This document shows positions 36,683 to 49,844 of a DNA stretch of 64,000 bases, one piece after another. Origin of the DNA: Phlegmacium glaucopus (taxonomy: Eukaryota; Basidiomycota; Agaricomycetes; Agaricales; Cortinariaceae); contig MU130381.1 in assembly GCA_015039465.1 (NCBI GenBank), positions 793,108-857,107 on the forward strand, written 5' to 3'. Numbering within the stretch: the first letter of the stretch is position 1; each line of letters begins with the position of its first letter. The notes beneath the pieces are model-generated. The model was not told where the DNA came from. It made no database searches and was given only the letters and a program-made list of their open reading frames with translations. The translations under genes were made by a program, and so were the position numbers.

Positions 36683-37846
36683 TCACCAATGACCGAGAGT
36701 GACCTTCTTGCGATCAAATCCCACCTCCAGCCATCGGTCAACGTTGTCGACAGCAGAACCATTGGCAATGTTATCGAGTCCTTGGAATCCAACTTTGCGA
36801 TAGACACGAGCGGCCGAGTTGTCACAACCAACAAAAAGTACCACGGCCTCACGACCCCTGTCCTGTAACAGACTGAACCAGTCATCAATACATTGTTCAA
36901 AGGTTTTCAGACAGCCTACAAAAACTTACGAATTGCAGAGTTGTCGGACTAGGCGTTCTGCACATCCATGTCCTCGACACCCTGGGTCTGTAAAGACCTA
37001 GAGAAAAAAAGATTGTTAATATTTTGTGGCCTCATGTGTTGAATGTGTTTACCTTGGTAATGGTTGCGACTTTTCGTGTATTTCTTGTGAACGCCGCAAT
37101 AGAAACGACTCTTCCGTTAAATTTATGGGTCCAGATTTGTCTGCGTGATACGAGCTTTTTGGCCTCGATGAGAGCAGCTTCCTCAGTCAATGTGAAAGGG
37201 GGCTGTGAGCAAACATTTAGCGCTTGGTTTGGTAGGAAATAAAAGGCAATCGATGACTCACAGAGTCACTTGCGAAAGCGTGGCATAACTTGGCAATGGG
37301 CAAAATATCCGCTGGACCCGCTAGTCCCACCTCATATATACTAGCTTCTGAGGCTGTGAGGGACCTTTGGAGGCCCTCATGCCACCGAAGGGAACTGATC
37401 TTCGCGTCGTAGTAGGGCTGCGGTTCATGTTGGACACCCGTTAGTTGGGTCCACATCCTGGAAAATAACTGGGTGATCTTGATGGGACCGAAGATTGAAT
37501 ACACCCGCTCAATAGGGACATGGCGTTGGAGCGTGAGTGCGGATAGGTGTACGCATGGGACAAAATCGTCATAGTGTATGGCGTTCGGGTTGACGATGAA
37601 GATGGGATAGGCTCCCATATAGCCCTCGGTGCAAGAAATGACGAGGGCCACTCTGTCAGGTGCGGAATATATAACGATCCACCAGTGGTCTGGTGGCGAT
37701 TGCCCAGCCCTATCCAACTCGAGGCATTTGTCGAGAGTCGGAAGAATAACACCCGAGTCGATTGGGTTACGCTCTAGGGCTTGTCGAGCAACTACTGAGA
37801 AGTCGCTTGCCCTGTATACAACCTCGACGTTAGAAGATGAAGGCAT
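36683..37846 (-). CDS. GNAT-family N-acetyltransferase
   Basis: ATG 37846 starts MPSSSNVEVVYRASDFSVVA; the long first exon ends near 37270 at AKLCHAFASDS. Later exons give PPFTLTEEAALIEAKKLVSR, QIWTHKFNGRVVSIAAFTRN and then VFTDPGCRGHGCAERLVRQL, the acetyl-CoA-binding motif A (R-x-x-G-x-G/A). The end has FVGCDNSAARVYRKVGFQ, the motif B text common in GNATs, and stops at 36683. The N-terminal half is less conserved and probably sets substrate choice. This two-part architecture is common in basidiomycete GNATs of unknown substrate. Confidence 0.8.
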
Positions 37847-37926
37847 GTTGTGGTAAAGCGCGGAATGTGGGTTTGACCTATAGAAAATCGAAGGCTCACC
37901 TTTATACTAATGAACAAATGGTTTTT

Positions 37927-38345
37927 CTATTGAAGTGCGTTCGGAGTTGAGACGATAAGCAGTGTTATCCGGGTATGCCAAAAAAATGCACTGAAGATGA
38001 ACTTGTATCCATTTGGTCTTTTGAGATCGGAATTGCTGCCATCTGTAGCGACCATGTCTAAACTAAAATGAGAGATCCGTCTCACTTTAACACGTATCGT
38101 CACCTGAAGCCCGTCGATATAGATAGCTCCTTTTCGGTTATATTCATTCGGCAAGTAGGTAATAGTCTTTGGTTTGGGGTATCAATAGCACATGGAGTAC
38201 CAGTACCAAGTATGTCGACGCGGTGAAGTCGGGAGAGTTGACGAGTCAGGGTAATCAAGCATTTCTCTTGAAGAAATTTTGTTTGAACAATATGCATGGC
38301 TAACTTAGTAACTAAGCTGCAGAAGAAGCAGTGCCGAGTCAACAA
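37927..38345 (-). CDS. Hypothetical protein, structure uncertain
   Basis: Two minus-strand frames overlap: 38100-38345 (MLTRHCFFCSLVTKLAMHIV...) and one ending at 37927 (PKPKTITYLPNEYNRKGAIY, then VTIRVKVRRISHFSLDMVAT and NGYKFIFSAFF). The second has an even mix of hydrophobic strands and polar turns and looks like real or decayed coding sequence. No splice join between them is clear and I recognise no family. It may be a gene remnant. Confidence 0.25.
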
Positions 38346-41300
38346 GAGTCATTAATCGCTGCTGCCGTGATTGTATATATGGATGCTAATCAGAAGGCCC
38401 AAAGCCCAGCGTTCATTGAAACTTGGAAGAAGCATCTTGTCGAAAAGGAGACGGAGGCAGTACTCAGTTGAACTTGATCTTCGAGTCGACACCATTTGAG
38501 TCACAACAGGTGACAACATTATTAATATTTAAGCTCCGACCTGGAGAAGAAATCCACCTATCAGATCATGATGCACAATGGCGATACTAGCCTATCATTT
38601 CCCTGAGATAATGTTCTATAATTCAACCCAATCTGGCTGCAACATCTGCAACTTGGATGCGAGAATCCAAGCGTTCCAGCCGCAGTCGGCCCCAATTCAA
38701 GCTTGAGAAAAAGTTTCCAGTTTTCCGCCTTTTCCGCCTATTTCGCCTTTCTAAAAACTTGATAGTAACGAGAATTCATATACAAAATATTAGATAATCT
38801 ACTGTAGACGGGTTTTTTTTTCTTATGGTTAGACCAGATCTATTTTAACTTTTTTAATCGTAGAACCCTTTTCGTCAACTTGAATACGGTTCTACATAGA
38901 ATCGCATAGAATGTTCCTCGACTCACTCTGATTTCACGATCTATTTGCCTGTTGGAACTTTTTTTATCTTCTTACTAGGGGATCCTCTCTATTCGACCAT
39001 TGGAGATTGATCCCCCGAGTCTTCCAGTCCCCAAGGGGTTGGAGCCAAGTTTCACTGAAACATTTCCTGGAATCTAAAATTATTTCCAGAGGTCGATCGA
39101 ATTCGGAATGTGTCTGCGAAACACGAAGCTGGTGGAAAATCCCGAATTTTTGATGCCATTATAATATACCCACTAGACTTGTTTGATATTTTGCTAGGCA
39201 CAAACACAAGGACCGGGGTTTTCAGCATAAATTTAGCGCCTCGAATAAAAAAGCAAGAGAAACTTCGTTTCAATAACTGACATCCCAGGGAATCAACTAA
39301 AGGGGTTGATGATGCGTCGGATATCTGAAGCGCGTATTTTCCCATGTCATGTCAAATGAATCTTGCGGTCTTCCTGACACGATATCGATGTAGTCTGGAC
39401 TCTGGCCGTTATCTGATCATACCCCTCATTTTTAAAATTGTATGCTGGCGAACGATGCGCAGCATGAACTTCCCATCTAACCAATGGCCCTCATAAATAC
39501 TCTGAAGTGGATACTATTTTCTCGGAACTCAGCGGGGTTGCCGCATACTAGTAAAATTTCCGAAAGCAAATATTCCGATTTAGATGCCCAGTTGGATTGT
39601 TTTCTTTTGTCTGTGGTAAATCCAGGGCCCTGAAGGCTGAAACTCAGGGATAGAGTCCCGAAGATCTTCGCACCCAAATGTGATTATGTGCATTGGTTGT
39701 TAATAGGATAGATATATGCCGCAACAATGAATAAAATTCGTCATAGCTAACGCCATGGAACGGTACCGTGCTAAACGGAAACATGTGCCGTTCTCCGAGT
39801 CCAGCTGTGGATCATGAGTAGAATGTTCCACGCGATAGCACTCAGAGCAGCCGTCACGGTAAAGATGATTTAAAGTCAACATCGGTAGCTGATTGATATT
39901 ATGAAACTAGTAAAATTTTACAGTTGCCTACAATGATTCAGGATGTCAGCGTTGTCTAAAATCAGCCTGAGAGATGGGGGCGATGCCGCGATATGGAAAA
40001 TTTTCTTTAACAAGACTCTGTTGTACCGGCAGGGGAATTAATAGAATCATCTTATTGATGGTTTGACATTTTGAAGTTTTCTAACCCTACAACATGATTA
40101 ACGCGGGTTCGCGTCACAGGTGACAAGCAAGCGCGCGCCTAGCCCTATCATTCAAGCCACCTGTCAGTGAGCGCCAGATCAGACAATAAAATGAACAGCC
40201 ATCAGAGAAATTCCGCTATAAATGGGATATTATGAAATGTAAGCCAGTGCCATTATCCATATTCAATCCCAAAGGAAGACAAAGGCCAGGGACACAAGCA
40301 GATTGCATACAAGCAGATAAGTAGGACGAACTTATTATTGTAGGCAGTGCAGACTAAGAAAGACACCGCCTGCCATGACTGCTACCACGAGGACTCGGAC
40401 ACTGGCAAATGTCCGTCCTCGTCCTTGATGACCTCCCGCACCCTGAAATAATTGCACGGAAAATCGTCCCATTTACGTTAATAAGACCCGTCAACTTAAA
40501 TACTAAATAGAAAGAAAAGGTCCGTCAGAGTTGGTTTTCCGAAAAATGAGTACCCTTGCCTGCAATCATTTGCCGGAATCGATTGAATCGCATCGTAGAT
40601 GAAATACTCTGCTCATCATTCCCGTAATTTGGCTGGGGAAGATCTGACACAACTTCGACTCCGTTTCCCAGCCGCCCTTCGCGGAAGTGAGTGGTTCATG
40701 TGGGATTTTTTTGTGTCCTTACAAAAAAAGATATCGACTCCGTTGTATGAAGAAACGGTGCGGCGCTTGAACTGTCCCGAATGATTTTTCGATTTGGAAC
40801 GCTCTACCCACATCCTATTCTCGAGGTCCTTATGATCCAATTTTCTTTAAGACGCTGGCTTACTGGCTCAGCGGTCAATTCGGCGATTGACAAGTCAAGT
40901 GGAGTGTACTGGCACACTGCTTTGGTTTCCCAGTACAAATCAATCCAACTAATACAACATGTTTTATACCTATATAGTACATACATCCAATTATGCTGAG
41001 ACTACTTTTATAAGTCGAGTCGAGGAACTTGTAGATCAATTGTAGATAAGATTAGATATTTTGATTACATATATTTATTACGTTATGTCCAAAATTCTCC
41101 CGCGTGGTTCAACAGAAGACTAACAGGCCTCGTATTTACAAATCGATTTACTGAGTGAGTAATATATTGTAATTACTAATGTTCTTCCTTTGATGATGAT
41201 AATCATTCCAATACTCAAGGTTCAGATATTGAAGCCACGAATCGACCACGATATCTTCCTCAGGCTGCCACGGAATTTCCAGTGTTCACTGTTCACGGTT

Positions 41301-44300
41301 GACGGAAAAATTCCTTACAGTAAACACGTGTTAAATTTGCGCTCAAAAGTTTGCACATCTGAATCGCATTTACAAGACAGACCCGCCACGGCAGTGCATG
41401 TACTAGACGAGATGATTCCGGAAACAACTACAACATACACATTCGGAACGATTCTTTGGACTCCGAAGATTACAAGTATTGTTGTAATCGATGCAGCAGT
41501 AGTAGCTAGATCCCAAGGATCGTGCAAGTGAATGGGGAAATTAACTGAAGTTACTGAACACACATATCAATGCCCCTGCCCGCAACCGTAGTGTGTCATC
41601 GGCTATCATTTTTAGGCCGACTCCCATGGATCCCATCGGGTAGTCTGAGTATTTACAAGTCTCTGCGGTTAGAGAAAATAACAAAGTTAGTCGATGATCA
41701 CCATGGCAATTTAAAAGCCAAACATTTGGGGGGGAAGGGGTATACGTGTGGAGTCTGACGAATAGAGATTCTGTCCATCATCGTCTCGGAACTAGGTGTT
41801 TTGTTGTAAATAGCCCTTTGGCACGTTGCTCTTTTGAAAAATACGAATAGTTATCTCCTCAAGTTTGTTGCCATGGCAGTTGAAACGTTGAGGGCTAACC
41901 TAGCAACGTCCCTTGGCTATTCCTTTAACCAATCCCATTTAGGTTCGACGGAGTATCAGAACTCAAAACTTTTATCAAAGCAGATCAAAGCTCAAGCGCT
42001 CACCAAATATAACTTATGTAACGGGTAATTGGAGTCAAAAAGGTGTCACACTGTCACAGCATCCATCATCCCACCGCAGTATGTGGACTTCAAAGTTTTC
42101 AACTCATCTGCAAGGCGCAATCAATTAATAATACTGGAACTCGCAGATGACTCACGAACGAACTCCGAAGGCTGTTACATGTGTACTTGGCCGAACCCAT
42201 TACAGCTAATCGCAAGAATGGGATAATTGACAACCCACCTTCGCGATTTCGGTTTTTTTTTGTGCGCTCCAAAGCCGCGGGAGGACCGCTTTTACTCACC
42301 GTCAGCTGTAGAGTTCGGATCTGTTTGCGTTTGAAGCAGTCCTGATGCCCGAGTTGTTGATCAATGACTTAGTGCCACTGCGATTGCTTGTCAGACTCAC
42401 TTCGGTCACGATGCACTTTTCTTATCATTATACATACACAGCCAGTTGAGGCACGGTCTATGTGGCCTCCTTTACATTCTAAAGCTTAAATAATTAAATT
42501 ACTGCTCTGGTCCACGTAAGTCACTGAGCTTGAGCGGGTACGTTGCCTCCTCAGGCTGGCAGTGGAAGTCACGGTGGTGAAGATTGCACAGTACACGGTC
42601 GCAAAATCCATGGGGTTCCCTGAACTTTCCAGTGGACCAATCATCAATTCATGTGTGATAATAATACTAATATATATATTGTCACTGTCGTTGTGAACAC
42701 ATGGAACAAGGGACCATGCATCCATTCTGTATATCCCTCAAGTCTGTTACATGTTTGTAGGAGTCATACGCGTGCATGACCCGTTGAGCCTCGAACGTAA
42801 TCCATCTAGTAATAAACAATAGGCAGTCTCGACCGTTACGATGGCTGAATTAAAAGATCATATTATTTCTCTGGCTTCTCCACAACAAATGTGTGTTCAA
42901 TCAAGATCCTCTTCGGGTTTCCATGCGATTCCATAATGTTTCGAAGCAATCGACCATGGACCGCGGTTTGGCTTGCTTCCATTTATAAAAAGATGGAACC
43001 GGAGTAAGATTCGAAGAGTCGGTGAAGAAGAAAAAAAAACATATGTTTCATTACGAAATACCTAGGGAACCTTGAAGTTGCCTACTTGCCTAAATTGTAT
43101 TTACCATAGCTGTTGGTCCCCCTGGATGGTCGTCATCGTAGTCGAATGAAGACTATAGCCTGTATCACTCCTGCGTGTTCTTGAGATAAATTTAAAATAG
43201 GTCTCATTTCCCAGTGGAGAAAGTGAAATCTTGAGCTAATTCCATGTTTCCCAATGTTAGTTGAGTTGATCATTGACAGTAAGGTTTTCCTTTCGTCATC
43301 ATTCTAAAGGAACACGGAGTTGAGTGATCAACCCAGTCCTTGAGATGGGGATTGGTATTTACCATAACTTGAACATGAGTCATAGACGGTTATCTGCCGA
43401 GTGCAACTTGTGAATGGATCCAATTAAATGACTTGTACGTTCTGATAGCAAAAGAGGAATTATCATTGAAATCGCCGAAAACTGCTTCTAGCTTATTAGC
43501 ACACGATCTCTGATGCAGATGCGGAGGATGGGCCTCATCTGTCCTTTGCAGTTTGGACTGCCATTTAAACTAGCGTTTCAAAGATTGACAACTGACGGTA
43601 GGCTTGAATGGAAGTATGGAGGTGAGTCACGTAAGCGCCCAAGCAATTCCCCACCAGCCATCGATCATGGAAAGTCGAGTAAAACAAGTCCACGCGTGGA
43701 CGTTCTTGGTACAAGAGGGAGAGGCAGGCCATCGAATCAACCCAGATGGGAGAAATTACCAAACATCTTCTGAGCAATATGGAGATCCGGGTCTCCAGGG
43801 CTGCGCGCGGCGATACATCGATAAATAACATATACTTAGTCCGACCCCGTCTGAGGGTGAGGGCCCGAAGCTGACTCCTACGAGCATCGCGATGTCCTCG
43901 CGCACGAATAGGACGAAATAGCGCTGGTATTCTTTTGAAAGGGCAGAGCAAGGGGCAGAAAAAAGAAGGCATATGATCGTCACACCTGTGATAAGATGAA
44001 ATTATTTTTTTACCTCCAACCCGAATATGAGCACTTCTGCTAGCCATGTCAAAACGCTCTGCGGCCGACATGCCATGCCGTTCTCAAGGATACGATAACA
44101 TGTACTTCGATATTCTTCGCACCGATACCCGGTGGATTGCGAACTCACGGGCAGATCCAAGGCTCTGGGGAATAGATCAAGCGGAAGTGAGCCTTTGCAT
44201 TGTACCACCCATGGTTCGCTTCCTATTCACTTTCCGCAAATATAAATCTGATTGGCTCGCTCCAGAGGATTTTTGATGACGAGAATGACGAAGGCGGAGG

Positions 44301-45085
44301 CCCTCGAGACGAGGACCCAATCCTACAAGGACGAACCATCCCTCACGTTGGCACCGTTAACGGTCTTCGGGCTCAGCGGCTTGCAACCCCCATTCTTCAA
44401 TTTTTACTGTAACCCCACTTTTCAGACACAGGAAAATCCACATACATAATGTGTGACCAATAGTCGGGTTTCTTGACTTTTCCAGCTACCGTCTGTGGAG
44501 ACGATGAAGGAAAAATCAAAGTGTGTGGACGTCAAGAAAAACCCCAGCACGTTGGAATATTATCCGTTGACCCGCCGTGGACGTGTTATTGGACAAGTCG
44601 ACTGACACAAAGCTGTATCATATCTATTGAATGACATCTGTTGGGCGATTCCGAATTCGCAACCTATGTCGATGAATATCAACTCGTAATGTGGGACACG
44701 GCACTGTAGCAGCAACATTCCTAATCTTTCTATCCTTATGTGAGCACGAACCGGGACGCATAAAGTAACCAGCCGCATAACATTCAGAATGGAACTTGGT
44801 TTACAACTTACAACCGCTGCAAAACACTAGGTATATTGCTATCATAGTCATGCATGTAGTAAGTGGGCCGGTACTATATTACAAACGCGGATTCAAAAAA
44901 GGCAGAATGGAAAGCGAGATTTGGTTGGGGATGACTGTGGCTGACGAGGATAAGAGGCACGAGAGAAATGTAAGGTCAGGTAGTCATCTATCCTTCCATA
45001 TCGCTATCCATGCCAGGTTCCAACTATAAACTACTCTGAAACAAGCATCATAAACAGGAACCTGAAGCAACCTTATGTCTACTAA
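38346..45085. other. Gene-poor 6.7-kb stretch
   Basis: I find no frame with a recognisable domain, signal peptide or consistent splice structure on either strand, although the flanks are gene-dense. AT content is high in 38.7-41.1 kb. Short frames such as 41190-41531 (+), 43565-44071 (-) and 44046-44276 (+) were inspected and not accepted. Long poly-A/T runs occur near 38812-38820 and 43028-43038. Candidate contents are decayed mobile elements, non-coding RNA genes or long regulatory sequence; none is demonstrated. Confidence 0.5.
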
Positions 45086-46736
45086 CTAAGCCGTGGCGTT
45101 GTTGTAAATCAACAAATTGGGCGTCTTCGCTGGTAAATCTGTCAAGTATCCAGGACTAGCAAGTTTCAACAACGCCTTCTTCAACTGAGATGCAGTCAAT
45201 GTAGTGGGCTTCTTCGGCACAGGAGCGATCAATACGTCGAAAAGCTTAGGTGAGGGGAGATATGAAGAGATAAAAGGAGGAAGGACACGGTGTGCCATGG
45301 CGTAGAGGGATGAAGGAGAGGCACAGTTCAAAGGTGCTGAGAGGATGTGTTGGCGGTGGAGAGATACTAGATCCCCAGCCTCGTTGAAGGTGGGATCAAA
45401 TTCTACAGATGGGTAGATAGACAGAAGGTAGGCGAGCATACCGGCGGTATGAGGGGAGGCCATAGAGGTTCCAGAGAGGGTAGATGTGGCGTCTGGGCTT
45501 CCCTTGTAGGTGGAAAGTATGTTCAAGCCTGGAGCGAAGACGTCCACGCAATCACCGTGGTTGGAGAAGTAGGCACGTTCATCAGCGAGAGTCGAAGCAC
45601 CAACAGTGACAGCATTCTCTGCTGCAGCAGGGGAATAGCTGCAAGCATCGCGATTGTCGTTACCTGTCGGTTATCACAATTGCATTAGCATGTGCATTCA
45701 GTGACTAACATATAACAAAAAAATCGGACTAACCGGCAGCGACAGCAAAGTGTAGCCCAGCATTGACGGCCTTGTTGACGGCCTCATCGAGAGCTGGAGA
45801 TTTGCTACCTCCAAGACTCATGTTGGCAACGGAACCTTTGTGTTTAGTAGTTCCGGTCGAGGCATATTCTTTCTCAGCAGCATCAGCCTTGGTCTTAGCC
45901 TGCGTTGCAGCCCAGACGACACCACCAATAACGTCAGACATGCTTCCGCTTCCATTGGAGCCCAGGACTTTGACGGCAATAACTTTCGCCTTCTTAGCGA
46001 CACCGTACTTGCGAGAAGCAATAGTACCAGCACAATGAGTTCCATGACCGTTACCGTCTTCGTCCTCATCGTTCTGCGGCATGGTCTTGCCCCAGGACGC
46101 ACGGCCCTCGAATTCCACGTGTTTAACGTTGATACCAGTATCGATAACGTACACGTCAACACCTTCACCACCGTGGACGTTGTAAATATACTTGGTGAAA
46201 GTGCCAAAGGTAAGTCTAGGTCGGTGGCTTACGCGGGCAAGACCCTATATTTGGAACATTGGTGAGATCTACTGCGGGGTAACATGTGATGATATACGAT
46301 AAGAGAAGCTCACCCAAGGTGCAGATCTCTGAACATCCTGAGTTCGGACTATTTGGTCTTGCTCTACGAATGCTACTTCGGGCATTCTCCTGATTTGGTC
46401 TAGGACGTTGGTTGTGAACCGACCAGCGTAACCGTTGATATGACCTTCGTATATCTGGTTTATACCTGCCATGTCATCACCAACTAGAGGGTCTGCGTCA
46501 TGGGCTGCCATCAAGAAGTTGAGATGGTTCTCCATAAACAACGAGGGAAGGTTGTCTTTGAGCATGACAATATACGAGTTGTTAATGGTGCCATGGGGAT
46601 GATCAGAGACTACAAGAGGGGCAATAGTTAGGGGAGAAGGGTTTGTTTGAACAACGGAATTAGTAGAGAGCGGGGTAGCGAACGCTGAAGCTGCAATTGA
46701 GACGGTCAGAAGCGACCATTGAAGTAGAGGAGACAT
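45086..46736 (-). CDS. PRB1: Cerevisin-like subtilisin serine protease (S8, vacuolar protease B type)
   Basis: Three exons (46314-46736, 45734-46244, 45086-45663) give 503 residues from ATG 46736, with a signal peptide MSPLLQWSLLTVSIAASAFA. The inhibitor-I9 propeptide carries SYIVMLKDNLP and ends near QDVQRSAPWGLARVSHRPRL, which is the join typical of cerevisin/Prb1. The catalytic triad motifs are complete: Asp in VYVIDTGINVKHVEF, His in GHGTHCAGTIAS, Ser in LSGTSMASPHTAG; the oxyanion Asn lies in HFAVAAGNDN. A C-terminal extension after the Ser motif (about 110 residues) ends LLIYNNATA. Prb1 matures other vacuolar hydrolases and drives autophagic turnover; secretion is an alternative. The in-frame TTG upstream was not taken as start. 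Confidence 0.93.
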
Positions 46737-46982
46737 GGTGGTTGTGGATAAGAAGAGGAGCGGAAGGGACAACAACTATAGTAGGTTCTGTTTGGCAAGA
46801 CTGTCTATTCCAATCCCCAATCCCCAAGCCGATATAGTATTAGTAATCCACGTGATTAGTACGCGGGCTTTATGTACAAAACAACTCTTTTATGGTTAGA
46901 CGGTCCTAGACCCCGTTTCTGGACTTCCACGTCAAGTGCCGAGCTTTTGGGTCCAAAAAACCTTCGCTCTAACAGCGATTTA

Positions 46983-49844
46983 TTACATAGCTGCTATCAA
47001 CCCAAAAAATCCGTAAGACCATAGCATCAGACTCGGTTCCTCCAGGAGACAGACTCGCAATGTCCGCAACCGAAAACAAATTGGTGTTGTTATCGAATGA
47101 GTACGACCATACCTCGGAATAGATGCCACTTCAGTCTAACTCCATGCGATAAATCAAAAACTCGCTATCCGAAGCACCTCCAATAGAACGCCACAATCGT
47201 GACTGTGCTACCTGCAAGTTCTGCACACAAGGTTGACATCATCACACCACTGAGGCTTCGGAGTCTGGATTGATATCTACAGTTATTGTAGTATTAGTGC
47301 AGAAACTTAGTTCCCTTGCAATTCCCCAGCCATTCGAGCCTGCTGAAATGACTTTGTTATGTTTTTTAGTTCCCTACCTCTCTTCACTAAAATCGGGCAG
47401 GAACTTTCTCGTGATATGCAGTTCTATCCAATACTTGAACATTTGTCCTGTTCGAATCATACGCTGGATTAGCCACCACCATCCCAATGTTCGTGAGTAG
47501 TCCTAACAAGATCCGTCAACTGACAGATATTGGAAGTAAAAAATAGCAACAGCACCTCGCGGATAAGGCGACAACGCATCTACAACGTGTTCGAACTCAC
47601 GTTCGGACCAAACATGGGATTGAACCCCAAATCCGAGTTTAATACCTAAGGACCATATCCATTAACGGTAAGCAGGTACCCGATTTGACACCACTGGCAC
47701 ATACCTCAACGGGAGTACCGTCCGGCATCAACGAAAGCGCGTGAAAGCTCACATTCCCAGTCCCTTTCGCGGACCGTCTACCCAGCAAACTCACATTAAG
47801 TCCTACCCACGAACGCCTCCAACCGCTGCTTGCGCTATGTCCGCCTTGACCTGCGCTTCAAACATACCAGGAGCATCCGATTCCCACTTGCTTGTCACAA
47901 CTTCAACATCAATAGTACCCTGACCTTCGCTAGCAATCCCAAGTTGCTAATATTGAGCACTCCGGCTACTACCAAACTTTCCGTAGCCCTCAAATTAGCA
48001 GGAAACAACGCGACATTCACATCGAATGGTATAGCACCATAACCCGTTCCTTGGTTGCTGTCTCGCCATTCGCCTACAGGCTGTCCTGGATGAAAAGCAA
48101 GAAGGTCGTCATGTGTAGGTGAGGAGGAAGGGTAACGCGCGTAGGGCGCTATTCTGGATATTGTTTCGTAAATCGAATCACTGAGTAAAGACATTTAGAA
48201 ACACACCTATTAACGATATCTCCATCATAAGTCCCATTCTGCAACGTTGCTTCCTTGGCAAAAAATGAAACTGAATGGTTTTGACCCTGCGGCAGGTCAA
48301 GGAAGTAATGTTAAGTGCCGGAATGAGGTTATAGATCTCAAAAGTTTTAAGACATGTAAGCAGGATGTACATTGAAGTCAGTTAAGATAAAATTCACTTG
48401 TATCAATCATCTACCCATCTTAGGTATTAGTTGATATGAGAACTGAAACGAACCTTGTACTCATAAAGGGGAGTATTGCCGAGGGTCGTTCCTTCCATTA
48501 CTAATATTAAACTAATCACGAAGCCAAGTGATCGATGATAATTTTCTGAGAAAACAGATAGCATAAACTCACGAACGACGCGTAATCTCCTTCCTATCGT
48601 CTCTTCATGACACAGTGACCCCGTTGTATTTTCTCTCTCGATAACTGCTCCTAGCGCAGTTCAATCACTTCCGGAGTGAGCAAAGGCATGAGCATGCGTA
48701 AAACAATGAGGGAATCGGGGCCAAAATACTGCACGCAAAAAGAGATGATTGGCGAAGAATGACCAAGTGAATGAACTTACGGTCAAGAATCTCCATCCCC
48801 CCGCGGTAAACTTATTTTGGAATGTTAGAAACGAGAACTAATTAAAAAAACAGGTCGAAAAAAGATATGAGCTCAAAGTAAAAGGGAGAATAGGAAGTAT
48901 TTGAAGATGTTCTAAAACTACTAACGTACTTGGGAGACGCCCCAACGGAGTAGGCGTTGTAGCTTCTTCGGGAGTTACGAACAATTTGTTTATATCAAAC
49001 CCAACGAGACCCGTCTCGTTCGTCAACACTCGCACCCGCACAGTTTGAGAGTTGGCCGTTCCTTTTTGGAAAAGAAATATGAAGTCAATTTTGGGAGGAG
49101 TAAAAGAACTATTGTTCCTAGTTATGACAGAGAATCTGCCTGAACTTCCCGCAGGGATGGAGAGATACAGATCAACAAATTTATATATCTGTGGTTGGGA
49201 TTTTTAGCATTGCCGTTAATGGGGACAGAGGACTCGGTTGAAGTGGTGGTGTTAATGCATCGCCGATTGCAACCTAACTTCGGACGGACTATGAGAAAGG
49301 AGTGTATAATTCAAGATCTCGTGCATCGTGCATCGTGCCTGAACCTTCGACATAATCTATTGTGCAGTTAAGACGGTAGTTGGTGATCGCAACCACCGAA
49401 GGACCTACCTCGTAAAGCACGTACAGCACCTACAATGGTAACTCCCAGCGTTACATTAATACTGAATCTCACGTCAGCTTGAATTCCGGCATTGAACTCT
49501 CTTCGGGTACTCTCCATCGTCCCATTTATTAGTTCGATGATCAGCGGTGCTGCTGTCGTATCCTTGTTCGTAGGAAGAGAGTATACCAATGCCCCTTTGT
49601 TACCAGCAGGAAGGGTGACAACAAGCCGCCGCATAATGGACGCAGTGGCAGCGCTGCTGGTGAGGAGGAGCTGACCACTGGTGACATTTTTCCGCAAGAA
49701 AGAATTCACGTTGGAACCACTGGTTACATGGAAGAGTGTGTCATTGAAGCGGGATGGAGCCTTGTTGGCACGAGCCTGAGGTCGAGTAGTTGAAAGGGCG
49801 GGTAGAAGAGGTAGGAGCTCGAGTAGGACTAAGAAGAAACGCAT
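46983..49844 (-). pseudogene. Secreted six-hairpin glycosidase-like gene, apparently inactivated
   Basis: ATG 49844 begins a signal peptide (MRFFLVLLELLPLLPALSTT) and a 130-residue N-terminal domain. Downstream pieces read as one protein of six-hairpin glycosidase type: FVDLYLSIPAGSSGRFSVIT, FGPDSLIVLRMLMPLLTPEV, HEETIG, AYARYPSS..., PVGEWRDSNQGTGYGAIPFD-VN, NIGMVVANPAYDSNRTNVQV, SFDNNTNLFSVADIASLSPG and a C-terminal LWSYGFFGLIAAM. They do not connect: a TAG or frame break at about 48651 (ELR/LGAVIER), a frame break with TAG at about 47580 (FGPN/EFEHVVDAL), an 8-base offset at about 47221-47228 (DDVNL/NLQVAQSRLW), an in-frame TGA at 47131-47133 before SGIYSEVWSYS, and a frame break at about 47020 (ESDA/LWSYGF). 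Introns cannot explain the last three. The family name is from memory of mushroom homologues; the substrate is unknown. Confidence 0.55.

Noticed and set aside
43565..44071. 168-residue minus-strand frame in the gene desert
   Set aside because: No family likeness, no consistent codon pattern, and a competing plus-strand frame of similar quality.
47615..47640. T-loop-like GGGTTCAATCCC on the minus strand
   Set aside because: It is the codons for Gly-Phe-Asn-Pro in the glycosidase pseudogene; no other tRNA parts are near.
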